NCBI GenBank assembly: GCA_030620095.1
Contig: JAUTXW010001311.1
Location: 1-64,000, forward strand
From: Kuschelorhynchus macadamiae
Lineage: Eukaryota > Arthropoda > Insecta > Coleoptera > Curculionidae
Reading direction: 5' to 3'
Length of the DNA: 64,000 bases
Of this stretch, positions 53,701 to 64,000 are shown in pieces; position 1 is the stretch's first letter; the number at the start of each line of letters is the position of its first letter. A program made the translations under genes and the position numbers. A model generated the notes under the pieces. It was not told the origin of the DNA and made no database searches. It saw nothing but the letters and a program-made list of their open reading frames with translations.

Positions 53701-54703
53701 TTCTTTTTTTCAGTTACCAGCAGCCCTGCTAATAAATTGTTATTTGTGCATGGACAAAATAACTATTTTAGAGAGCGGTCACTTTCAGTTTGACAACCAC
53801 ATCATAAAAATGTAGCAAAAACTGTAAAAAATGTAAATATGAATCAAAATAATTTTTAAAAATCAGTAAATTGGCTTTTATCCGCACCATCTCTCAATAC
53901 GAATTCCATCAGATACGTAATTTACATAATATACATTTTATTATTTATATTTGGCAATATTGTATTAATTTTATATATATGTTTCGTAATAAAACGTGAG
54001 TTTGGTTGTAAGTTATGTGTAAATTGTTAGAAAAATACGTAGTATTTTTAAAAGAAAGTTTCTTGTAGTAAAACTTTCTCATTATAAAGAAAAGTATAGT
54101 CGAATGCGGTCTTATCGTGCGGGTCCAAAGGTCACCAACATTATGAATCAAATCAGAAAACACAGTGAATACCAAAATGTTGTGTGATTCTTTTATCAAT
54201 ATATCTTATATCAAATATACAGGGAGAAAAAAAATATTTTTTTTTATTATTTTACGCAATACTATTAAGATAGCTACTTAATATTATTTTATATATTAAA
54301 TGCCGAGGGACTAAATAATTCGCTAAATATGTATTTGGTTGAAATTTTTTGGTTGGCAAAAACAAAAATACACAAAATGGCAAGCGCCTCAATAAAGTCG
54401 GAAGGCGATCCAAATCAGTGGAACAATCAGGATATGTTCTGTTTATACAGCCACTTAATGAAAGTGAGATTTTTTATCAATCACCAGAAATTATGAGCCC
54501 CGCTGGACCTAAAAATCTAACCACTTATATAGTGTCATTTATTTAAATGCGGGCACCCCTGTGTAAAGAAAACTTGTTTTTTTATGTATTGTGATAACAA
54601 AAATAATTCGTCCTGTCCGTCAGTCTGTCTGTTCGCGGCATAGCTAAAAACTACTTATCCGATTTCTTCAAATTTCAGTCTAAAATTAAGGACCATGCAT
54701 GCA

Positions 54704-54714
54704 AAAAATACAGG

Positions 54715-54804
<90 letters not shown>

Positions 54805-54815
54805 CCTGTATTTTT
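54704..54815. repeat. perfect palindrome around a (TA)n array
   Basis: AAAAATACAGGCTCTATA... is followed by about 80 bp of TA and then ...TATAGAGCCTGTATTTTT. The whole 112 bp can fold into one hairpin. The preceding bases (54610-54700) belong to the dispersed repeat family. Confidence 0.85.
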
Positions 54816-55042
54816 CGTTAGCTCAGAGTTTCTGGTAAAGCGATTTTACTGATTTTTATATGTTAAATCTTGTCTTATAGTTAATAAAAAAAAATTACTT
54901 ATTTTAAACACGCTTTAAAATTGGAATATTCTATAATTATTTATTTATTGCCTACAAGATTACAAATGTACTAAAAAAGTAAGCAAAAAAATGGTGTCAA
55001 ATCTAATAAATAAATTTTTAAATTAAATTTCACTGGCTAATA

Positions 55043-55218
55043 TCCAGGAGCCAGTGGCAAGAACTCTGAAAATCGGTATGAGGAATGTACAGAAACTTGT
55101 GCATAAAAAAAAACAGAATTTACTTCCGTAAAAGATTAGGAAATATACACGAAAAAATCCGAAGGCAAAAGACTTAAGCTACAATGCAAAAATGGATATT
55201 CATAATGCAATTTATGAT
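55043..55218 (+). pseudogene. transposase helix-turn-helix fragment, opposite orientation
   Basis: It reads VARTLKIGMRNVQKLVHKKK, QNLLP-stop, KIRKYTRKNPKAKDLSYNAK and MDIHNAIYD. This matches the N-terminal part of the leftward transposase at 56317-56649 (AKALGIGIRTVQKIVREKKH, KKCTRKKPKTEELSDNVK, MDVRNAI) at roughly 60 percent identity. It is a relic of a related but separate copy. Confidence 0.7.
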
Positions 55219-55271
55219 TAATACACCTCAAAGACTAATATAATCCTTCAGAAACTTTTTAATATTATAGA

Positions 55272-56649
55272 CTAAAAAATATCATCATCATTTAAAAAGT
55301 CATCATCTTCGGAGTCGTCCTCAAATGGCGCAGTGATCATTGGTGCTATTTCGACATCTAGAACTTGTTCTCGATTCCACCCATCCCATATTAATTTCTC
55401 CGTTTGTTCCACAGATTTCTTCCAGTACTCCGGCGTAATATAATTTAATGAATCTTGCCAAACAGTTTGCACTTCATCTGATGTAAGACCATCGTTCACG
55501 TGTATTTGGTAATATGATTATGCCCCAGCGCATATTAATTCTATTGCGTTAAACTTGCAATGGTATGGCGGCAGTCGTAAAACCTCATGTCCATTTTCCC
55601 GTAATATTTCATCTACGGCATATATTGTTGGTTTTTTAATAGATTTTGCCATTAAAAGAAGTTCTAGTTTCAGCATATTGGGTAAAGGATTTTGTTTTTG
55701 GTTTTATTAGCCAGTCATAAATATTACTTTTCTTCCAGGATGAAGTAGGTTGTTTGTTTAAAATTCTTGAAAGATAAGATGCATTGTCCAGAATAATTAA
55801 AGATGGAGCATCTAAATTTGAAATCAGTTGTTCTTTTAACCACTTTTCAAACCGTTCACAGTTCATATTATCATGGTAGTCCATACTTTTGGATGTTGAA
55901 GAAAACAGTAAACTTGCACCTGGGAGAAATCTTGTTGAAGAACCTGCATGCAAAATGATGAACCGTTTTCTCGTCCCACATCCTTTTTTTCTCTTGACAC
56001 TTACACACTTTACAGACTTGTCTTGCCAAGATTTCGAACCACTACCGTTAGAAAATATCCAAGTCTCGTCTAAAAATACCACTTTTCTAAATTTTGAATT
56101 AACATTTTCCGCGTATTTCTTTAAAAACTGGATACGCTGACTTGCTATATGTGGCAACTCGCATAAAAATCTTCGATTACAGTTCTTTTTATATCGAAAG
56201 CTCAACATTTTTATTAAATTTGACAACGATTTTAGTCCAATTTCCAATATGCCTCGATTTTTTAAAGCTTCTTTTAAAACTTGAAGGGTTATATTAGTTT
56301 TTGACGTGTATAAGTCCTAAATTGCATTACGAACATCCATTTTTACATTGTCACTTAATTCTTCTGTCTTTGGCTTTTTTCGTGTACATTTCTTAATCTT
56401 CTTCGGTAGTAAATTATGCTTTTTTTCACGCACAATTTTCTGCACAGTCCTTATACCGATTCCTAGAGCTTTTGCTACTGTCTCCTGTATATTGGCCGGT
56501 GATTTTTCATTTTCGTAATATTTTATTAAATTTAATACCATTTTTTTCGCTTGCGGATGCAAAAAAACCGAAAATTGTTTTCTATTACTCATTTTGTCAC
56601 TGACTTGTCGATCTGACTTGGAAGTGACATCGCTCAAAGATGTTTGCAA
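55272..56649 (-). pseudogene. mariner-like DDE transposase, nearly complete
   Basis: The N-terminal helix-turn-helix is at 56317-56649 (AKALGIGIRTVQKIVREKKH). The catalytic part at 55636-56247 carries KVVFLDETWIFSNGSG (first Asp), RFIILHAGSSTRFLPGASLL and APSLIILDNASYLS (second Asp). The end at 55272-55635 includes GHEVLRLPPYHCKFNAIELI (terminal acidic residue) and an acidic tail. Breaks are few: a stop at about 56317, a shift near 55636 and one near 55500. The LDETW...ILDNASY...NAIELIW pattern is of a widespread insect IS630/Tc1/mariner group. Confidence 0.8.
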
Positions 56650-56826
56650 CTGCTGGTATTTATGTGTTTATCCTCTTTTTTCATATAAAAATATCATAGG
56701 TCTATTTAATTAATCTTCCGGATTTTATGCGGAGGATATGATTACACGTAATAAAAGAAAAACAAACCTAAAAATTTGTCGCTGATAAATCGTATGACCC
56801 GCACGATAACACTGCTTTTGACTATA

Positions 56827-57539
56827 ACATATTAATATTTATAAATATGTTCATAAAGTTACCATCAAGTAACTACTGCATTTTTCTTATTCATCAACAA
56901 ATTTCTTTTTTCTTAAAGGCGCCATATTGGGTTTTTATGAAATTAGAAAGAGCCTATTCTTTGCTTTCTGACAATGTACACTTGTGTGCAAAAAAAAATA
57001 GAGCCAACCCAAAAACTAAATGTTTTTTTATTTTTGTCGGGAAATATGCCTCAAGGTAAAATACTAATACTTTACTAACATCTACTAATTAATTTAAAAA
57101 TTACATTCTTTAATGGACCTTAAATTAAAGTTCAAACTGAAATTCATTTTCACTAACACATTGCGGACATTTCTGCAAACAGAATTAGTTACTAATTAAA
57201 TGTGTGTTTATGTTAACAATACTACTTCCTACCATTGATTGAAATATTAGGCCAAATATTTCAATCAATGTTCCTAATAAAATGTTAACTACCTCAGTAT
57301 GCTTAAAGCCGTAGTCTTTATTTTATTAAATTAAATTTTATTAATTATTAAAATTAAAAACGAATAGAAGTGAAAAAATATGGAAAAAAATCAAACAGGC
57401 CTTGAAAACAATTGATAGCCAAACTAAATTCGCCTATTTACGTTTTCAAGAGATTTAATTAAGTGTTTTGTAATTTTTAAGAGTTATTAATTGAATAAAG
57501 AAAACTTTGATATTTAAAAGTGTAACATAAAAAATAATA
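56827..57539. other. no gene recognised
   Basis: Contains a short perfect inverted word near 57236 (ATTGATTGAAATATT / AATATTTCAATCAAT). Otherwise AT-rich without frames of note. Confidence 0.45.
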
Positions 57540-57925
57540 GAAATGCTGCATTGGCACTAAATCAGTATTTTGAATTGCATCCGGATTTTTCTTCGGTCGT
57601 GTCCAATTTAATTAATTACGGTAGTTTCGAGAAACCAAATGCTAAAAATTAGAGATCGTGATGCTAATTTTAGCGTTTTTTAATGAAAATTCAACTTCGT
57701 CTACTAGAGACGCAAGCAGGGAATTGGATATTTCTTGAACTTCAATACAGAGAATATTAAAGGGGAAAATAAGTACCATCGTTATAAACCGACCATTATA
57801 CAAGGTCTTGAGGCAAATGACAATTTAAAGAGACTTAATTTTTGCAAGTGGTACATTAATAAGTACCAAGAAAATCCAAATTTCATTCAACATTATTTGG
57901 ACCGACTAGTCACATGTCAGTAACT
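57540..57925 (+). pseudogene. mariner-like transposase fragment
   Basis: ALNQYFELHPDFSSVVSNL at about 57545 and RYKPTIIQGLEANDNLKRLN with FCKWYINKYQENPNFI at 57735-57925 match the region before the first catalytic Asp in paired-domain-type mariner transposases. The DDE core is absent. Two breaks lie in between. Confidence 0.55.
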
Positions 57926-59400
57926 GTGGGGTGTGATCGAGCTCCTAGAAGACTTTTAAGGTGATTTGGCGTTAATATATGATGCGATATTTACGGTAAG
58001 AAAAAAATCATCAATAAGAATAAGTTTAGTTATTTTCAAATTTTTAAAAGTCAGCTAATTGGGCCTTTTTTATCGTTATACACTAACCTCTCAAACATCT
58101 TGAAATGTTACGAAATCAAATACTTCGACGATTTCTTCCTGTTGAGTTAGCCTAATGATGCCCTACAACCTACCCCATTCTGTATTATAGTTTTTAAGAT
58201 CCCAATACGTGGAAGAGCAAAACGGATCACACTGTATGTGGTGAATCTTTTTTTTTAAATTTGCATTCACAGTTAAGTAAAATCAACTAGACGATAGTTT
58301 ATTTAAAAATCTATAATACACTGTGCTTAAAATTTGTTTTATATCTAGTATAGAGAGAGGATCACATAACTTTCACTTTAAAAATTCCTAATGTTACAGA
58401 GAGGTCTGATGAGATTCTTGTAAAAGCAGTAATAATAAACAGAGTATATAGCATTCTCTAACATAAAATAGAGAAAAAACAAAAAAGGAAAACACAAAGG
58501 GCCTGGAATTAAACCAAGCTCTGGCGTGGCCAGGGAATTAGGGCTCTGTTAATGACTTTTTCATTCAGCAGCGCAGATTGTGACAGGATACCAGGCCTTT
58601 TAGGCGCCGACAATTGCCGCGTTTATTTTCGATACTAGAGCTGGAAGAATCCCTTTTTAGAAGACCCTTTTCATTACTTTCGTACTGCGTCTGACAGAGC
58701 CTTTCTCCCTTATCTGAAAGAATCACGACGGAGAGTCAATCCGACCTTTAATCCTGCAAATATCTTAAGGGAAAAAATCCTGTCTCTAAGAGGTGTTGGA
58801 TGTTTCACTTATTACGAGCGAGATGGCAAACAGAAGTGGATTAAAAACCCGCGAACAAGTACGAGGCGAATGAATTTCTATTATTAAAAGTATATAATGA
58901 GCTAGTTAATTGCATTTTTAAATGTCATAGATAACATAGAAGCAAAGCATTAAACATTGATGCGAAGGAAAACAGAAAATAGAAATAATACAATAATTTA
59001 CAAGAATGTCATTTCGTCAGCTTAGAATAACAAAGGTCTATCTGAGCATTCAGCCATTTTGAGAAATCAATGCATAAGTAATAATCCATTATAAAATTAA
59101 TAATATTTAATCGGAAAGCTATATTTTTGTAATATTTTAAAATTAAAATGTAGTTCTAAACTCTTATGAATAGAACATTATCTAGTACTCGGGTTTGCAA
59201 GTCCTAAATGTAGTTAGAACCTTACTAAATTAAACGTAACATCGTTCTAACCGCCAGACGGAATCTTGTAAAATTAATCTTCTGGAAATATTTTAACGAA
59301 CATGGTTCTAACTGTCACTTAGAAGTTTGTTATTTTTAGGAGAGTCTATGTCTAGTAAGTCGAAGTATCAAAACAAGGTTCTAGTGAATATCTTATTTGG
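57926..59400. other. no gene recognised
   Basis: 58480-58870 is noticeably less AT-rich (CTCTGGCGTGGCCAGGGAATTAGGG, TTAGGCGCCGACAATTGCCGCG) but has no long frame. GTAGTTAGAACCTTA (59210) recurs as GTAGTTAGAACCTTG at 61788. Confidence 0.4.
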
Positions 59401-59414
59401 TTTTATTTTATTTT

Positions 59415-61375
59415 AAAATCAAAACAAACAAAACAAAAAAATCTTGGTCAATCTGCGGCATTGAGGGCATCATTTTTTTAATAGCATTAATTTTTTCCGT
59501 GGAAATTTCTTTGTTACTTGAAATAATTTTTGGAATAAGATCTGCAATTTCAGGTGGTAATTTCATTGCTGCGGTTTTTTGGCTTCAACGACGAGGGAGA
59601 CCAGGAACACCAGAGCTTATCGAAACTTCTACAAATTCATTGTCTGTGTGACTTCTTTTAAAACGTACTTCTGTTAAATCGGATTTGGAAAATTGCATGG
59701 TACAAACTTTGGTAAATGGTACATTATCATACTTCAGTTGTTTTAAACACTCCTCATAGTTCTTAAAATCTTATTCTTTCATTGAAAGAATAACAAATGG
59801 ATTTCTCTTATTTACTTGCTTAATTTCCTTAATAAAACCTAGAGGTGAAAAGAACTCTATTAGTGACATGTGCCTCTCAATTTGGCTGTGAATATTATCT
59901 ACCTCCTGTACACCACCATGTCCAGGTATGGAATATTTTATGATTAAACGTACAAGGTCTGGATGACTTCTAAGTAAATCTAAAACGCAAAAGGATATGT
60001 GGGAATTGCGATTTTGGTGGACGCAGCTGTCACTCCAAGTAATAAGTTCAGTAAAATGGTTATCGTCTAAAACCTTCTCGATGATTTTTCTAAATGCACT
60101 AGCTAGACAATTGCCACTTGGTCCCTGAAGGGTTTCAATCCACAGAACACAATATGCTCTATTTGTTGTGGACAAATGACCAGTTAAATTTTTCACAGTC
60201 AACTTTTACGGACAAAAGTAATTTCCGATGAAAGATTTTGGGCAAGTTATTACATTTTCTAGGTCAAATCATAAAACAGGAAGTCTACTTTTTTATCATT
60301 TTCTTTTTCTTTTCTCATAGCTTCCTTTTCGGCAATATTTCTTTCCATAGCTTCTTCTTCCTTGTCACCCAGACTATTTTCCTTTTTCTTCAAATAGTAG
60401 GTGGCGCAGGTCTCACAAACATCCTTTTTAGGCTTATGAAAACTATAAAATTAGTAGAAAAAATGTGTCTGTGCATTGAGTGTTTAACTGGATTTTCTAT
60501 GTTATTTTCTGCACAAAATCTAATATATAAATCATACATTTTGGGAATTGTTTATGTGGCTTCTAAATATTTTTTCTGGCTTTCTAGTGCCCGTCTTTCC
60601 TCTCATATCTTTTTTTGGAATGTCGCGATCAACAGAATGTACAGACTATATGGGTTTTTGAGAAATATTTAGTGTTCCTAAAAAAATGTCTTGCATACTA
60701 ATATTTTTTTCTCCTGAACTTTAAAAAAATATTTGAATGAATAGGCACGACGACAAGCACCTTCTGTTTTGCGCCCTATAACAACTTTTCTGTGACTTGT
60801 CTAAGAAACACACACTTTTCATTTTGATTTAATTCGTAGTAGCATTAAAAATTTTTTCTGGCATCCTCCCCAATTTGTTTGTCGCATTGAAATTTACACT
60901 TATTTTGAGAATCTTTCTTATTCGCAATCGCTTTTGCGCTAACTTTCTTTCCTCTCATACTAATATATTCTTTACCTTTTTGGCAGAGTTCTTTTCGAAT
61001 ATTAATTTTCAATGTTTCTGGTTTACATACTTTCTTCCTTACAAGTTCTTTCTTTTCCTTTCTTGCCTCATTCACTTGACTTGGTTCTAAATTACTTTTC
61101 GTATTTATTTCGACCTTCTTCTCTTTTTCTGGCTCGGAGTTTTCGGATTTCGTACTTTGTACACTAGTTTGGATTTCCAGTTTATTGATGTGCTAAAATT
61201 TAAAAAATAGAATTATTTTTATATTTTTCTTAACATTTTATTACCGATACCTTATTTGTTTGAAGGTCGATTTCCGAGCTAATCTTTTCTGAATGTACGA
61301 TAATACCATGGTCTGAAACTTCCGAAATTGGCATGATTTCTGCAAATTCTAATAGGCTGTTTTTTTCCATAAGCT
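59415..61375 (-). pseudogene. broken DUF7869-like gene with introns
   Basis: Reading leftward: an exon MEKNSLLEFAEIMPISEV... ends at AAG|GTATCGGT (about 61249); the intron ends TTTTAG at about 61195, and the frame continues in phase into a Lys/Glu-rich part. Then come LKINIRKELCQKGKEYISMR and KCKFQCDKQIGEDARK, VCETCATYYLKKKE (60440-60380), and the catalytic-looking domain at 59771-60202 (ITWSDSCVHQNRNSHISFCV, YSIPGHGGVQEVDNIHSQIE). The C-terminus is KINAIKKMMPSMPQID. This order is that of DUF7869 proteins of insects, suspected to be transposon-derived. Several stops break it. Confidence 0.6.
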
Positions 61376-62739
61376 TAAATTTCTAATACTTCGTTAAGCT
61401 AAAAATAAAAAAGGAATGCTATTTTTGTTTTTATGACTGTTTTATTTTATTTCGTTACTTGCACGAAATTTAGTTCCTCGTCGATTTCTTGGTGTATGTG
61501 TTCTGAATAATTTGCCTCAGTATAGTGCTCAGGAAATTTTGAAACGATAAACGAAGAGGTGGCGGTGGCTCGGCCAAAGTCCATAATAACTTCTGCGTTT
61601 TCTATCAAATCTTGAATTGCTACGTCTCAAATAAATAAATAAAATAAATAAATAATTTTAAATATAATAATCAACCGCTCGATAACCCTGCTACACTACG
61701 ATTGTTAGATGTCGCTACATTCATAGAAATTCAACAGAAAATATCAGATAGGACTTTATTATTCCAAAACATGAAATCTGCGAAAAATGTAGTTAGAACC
61801 TTGTTATTCTAAGCGGACGATTTATCTTTTAAGTTAATAACATGTATCAAGACTTTCCTTAAAAAGTCCAGTTTTTTTCACAAAGTTGCCATTTGTCTCC
61901 TTAAACCGAAAATCGTGGCCTGGCATTAGGAGTTACTAACGAAACTAAGTTTCAGTTGAAAGTAAATTTATAAACTAGGAATAGGTAGCATATTTCGCCT
62001 GAGTGGGTGCCTCATCAGACTTAAAACGGACATACATAATAACAGAAAATATAGTTTAATAATATATAACTTTACTGTAAAACAATTCAAACTCTACAAA
62101 GTACGTAAGTAAACAAACGTAACTAAACAAAGGGACAATTAAGTACTACGAAACAAGGCTACGCTTGATCTCCCAATCAGAGACGTCGATGTAAATTTAT
62201 GATGGAGAAGCGATAGCCTAGAGCGAAAAAGAAGATATTATCCTGGACGAACTTGACTAACTGTCGTTAAATGCAATGCTACGTTAATAAAAAGAAGGAG
62301 AAAAATTAACAGATTATACAGAGTAAAAAGAATATATTTATTGTTTCCAAATAATATTTAAAACCAGGTGAGGCTTAAAATTAACATTTTTAAACACATA
62401 TTCGGTAATTTAAAAAATTTGTACGTAATTCAACGAATTAAAAACTGCAAATTCTTGAGAAAATGGTGAGTTAGATATAAAATGTTGTTATCTTAGAAAC
62501 TTCACTCAAAAATACTGAAAGGCAACTACTACTAAAGAATTAAATATAATAAGGCAAATTGCCGTTAACAATGGTTTTCCAACGAGAACGCTCAACAAAC
62601 TTGTTTAAATGTAATACATAACAAGCTAATTAACACAAAGAAATTTAAAGTTTCAACATATTTTGGAAGTATACTTACATTTCGCAATTTTTTTAAAGAC
62701 ATCTAATATCGCCATAGCATTTAAAACAAATAATCATTT
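61376..62739. other. possible 5' exon of the DUF7869-like gene, then nothing recognised
   Basis: At 61463-61625 a minus-strand open stretch (ATSSFIVSKFPEHYTE) ends at a donor GTGCAA|GTAACG, and an acceptor TTTTTAG lies near 61400, so an upstream exon is possible. The rest to 62739 has no gene seen apart from the motif at 61988-62020. Confidence 0.35.
61988..62020 (-). ncRNA. hammerhead core boxes CTGATGA ... GAAA
   Basis: The minus strand reads GTCTGATGAGGCACCCACTC then AGGCGAAATATGC. Both conserved boxes (CUGATGA, GAAA) are perfect and the gap is right for stem II, but the stem would be only two or three pairs unless TGAG/CTCA pairs instead. A Penelope-like remnant lies 0.7 kb to the right. 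It may be a degenerate ribozyme or chance. Confidence 0.3.
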
Positions 62740-63137
62740 AAAACAACACATAGTTAGAAACAAAAATAAAAAGGATATTCTTGAGAAACCTAGAATTTAT
62801 TCCCTTCATTGTGGATAGTGTCCTGCTGTTTTATGTTGGACAATGAGGAAGAAACATTTCGACAAGGATCCAGGAAATACCTCAGCTTGGTTACAAAATA
62901 TCAAAATGCAAATGTTTCTAATACAAAATCATCCTTTGCGGATCATTTGATATCCTCGAAACATCGCGTTTCCATATCTGAAAATGTAAATATAATTCAC
63001 GAATGCGATAAAATTAAGAAGTTGGATCTATAAGAAAAGATGGAAATGACAAAAGCTAAAAAAAGCTCCATCAGTACCTGTGTTAAAGAAGTGTTTAATT
63101 TTGAGCCTCATTTGATTTTCAATAATGTTTCGAATTA
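62740..63137 (+). pseudogene. Penelope-like GIY-YIG fragment
   Basis: It begins RIYSLHCG-stop-CPAV with a frame change, continues at 62809 with SSFADHLISSKHRVSISENV and ECDKIKKLDL, then VKEVFNFEPHLIF to about 63130. It is the same family as 18104-18430 (VYSLSCSHCPAVYVGQ, VNDVFNFEPHLIS). No reverse transcriptase part is present on either side. Confidence 0.65.
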
Positions 63138-64000
63138 ATAACCATATTCGTCCACATTCCACGTCGCGTAAATGTGAGTTAAATTTGATTTTTGAATCCC
63201 CGTATTGGTAGTCTATTTGTCAGTTTCAATCTGCAAAAAAATATTTTGTTAATATATTTTTGCTGTAGAAAACTAACTTTGTGATACAAAATAAACAGTA
63301 GCCACTTTCCAAAAGCCGTTGATATAAAATCACTATCAGTATTTTCCAACTCTGTATCTCATAAGTGTACAAATAAACCCGACTAGGCCATAACTCTTTA
63401 GAATGTCTAAAATAATGCGCCGATTCTTCCATATGCACTCCTGTCAGTAAGAAAGATGATCTGAAGTTTAAACAACGTATAAAACCCGTGTACAAAAGTG
63501 TCTGCGAGATAATGCCAGTTTTCTTTTCCGGAAACTATTCTGGCTGAATTTATATTGTGCATAAAGCGTATATGCGAAAGTGGAAAAGTTGGTTTAAGGA
63601 GTGCAGGCGAAGATATGTCTCGATAATCCTTAATAGCAGAAAATGCTTTTGTAGATTTAAAACATTACTTTACAAGAAAAAATGTGCTTGCTTATATATA
63701 TGAATGATATATATAAAATATATATATTTACAGAATTTTCTTAAATTTAGACCTACCTCACTGCCTCAATGGAAATATATAAGTTACCAACTGAAACCAT
63801 TTAAGGTCAGTGCGTGGGTGCATATAACATTAACATCGCTGCAGTTCGACTCTAAAGTCGAAAACAAACATATAAGTGAACAAAAATCAAATAAATTCAA
63901 AAAGAAAAAGAGAAATGAATACAATAAAAAAAATACCAATTCACACTTTGATTAATATCGAACAATGAACAGTAACCAATCTTGTGGGAGGTACAGGAGT
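63138..64000. other. no gene recognised
   Basis: Frames of 89 and 83 codons exist but show no motif. The sequence is AT-rich and includes a Lys-rich run near 63895. Confidence 0.4.

Larger units (their letters stand above)
54095..56826 (-). mobile_element. mariner-like element with DDE gene
   Basis: The end TATAGTCGAATGCGGTCTTATCGTGCGGGTCC (54095) is inverted at 56790-56826 (GACCCGCACGATAACACTGCTTTTGACTATA). Only about the outer 30 bp match well. Between the left end and the transposase there is extra material: a palindromic TA array and a second, oppositely oriented transposase fragment (55043-55218), so the element has been invaded or rearranged. Confidence 0.75.

Noticed and set aside
59205..61803. 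GTAGTTAGAACCTT direct repeats flanking the DUF7869-like gene as target duplications
   Set aside because: Several partial copies of the GTTAGAAC/GTTCTAAC word occur nearby (59147, 59300), so it is more likely a local repeat than a target duplication.

Overview
This window is AT-rich eukaryotic DNA, almost certainly from an arthropod and most likely an insect. The basis is short introns with GT/AG borders, no bacterial-style operons, and a dense load of hAT, Tc1/mariner, pogo/Tigger, Penelope-like and LINE copies. I did not identify an intact ordinary host gene. The species cannot be named from the sequence.

Positions 1-9800 hold a compact block of virus-like genes, most of them with open frames, unlike the decayed DNA to its right. 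A leftward group (1181-4818) encodes a retroviral-type integrase with a C-terminal chromodomain, three small helical or coiled-coil proteins, a 379-residue DUF8207-type protein and an A32/FtsK-like packaging ATPase. An 87-bp divergent spacer separates it from a rightward group (4906-8791): a phospholipase A2 domain protein, an adenain-type cysteine protease, a probable penton, a basic 59-residue protein, a probable double-jelly-roll major capsid protein, a 41-residue micro-ORF and a 149-residue protein of unknown role. Three tandem related small genes follow leftward (8817-9795). Gene content matches Polinton/Maverick and adintovirus-like elements, but no protein-primed DNA polymerase B is inside the window. 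The left edge (1-1075) is a snap-back structure with arms of at least 306 bp. Genes overlap or abut (TAATG at 6910, ATGA at 8342). An A10 run near the end of the phospholipase gene sits where the protease frame opens without a start codon.

Positions 9900-35000 are transposon territory. They contain three internally deleted hAT copies with CAGTGGCGG-type ends (two with perfect 8-bp target duplications), an apparently identical 1171-bp tandem duplication, very long TA arrays, decayed Penelope-like elements, a mariner-like element with about 285-bp inverted ends, a Penelope-like element in a 1.2-kb-arm inverted configuration, a deleted Tigger element, and a family of 'GCCATTTTGTTCCGCCATCTTGG' plus GACAGACAGAC repeats.

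Positions 35000-64000 carry an intron-bearing gene fragment, a different decayed hAT, a small inverted-repeat element with a tRNA-like body, a five-layer nest around a mariner-like element (43271-48444), LINE fragments split by a Tc1-like insertion, a mariner-like element with a fairly well preserved DDE gene (54095-56826), a broken DUF7869-like gene with introns, and a further Penelope-like fragment. Large stretches between these show nothing recognisable.

The most interesting points are the virus-like block with its inverted edge and possible frameshift, the hammerhead-like hairpin modules near several Penelope-like remnants, and the nested and inverted element structures.
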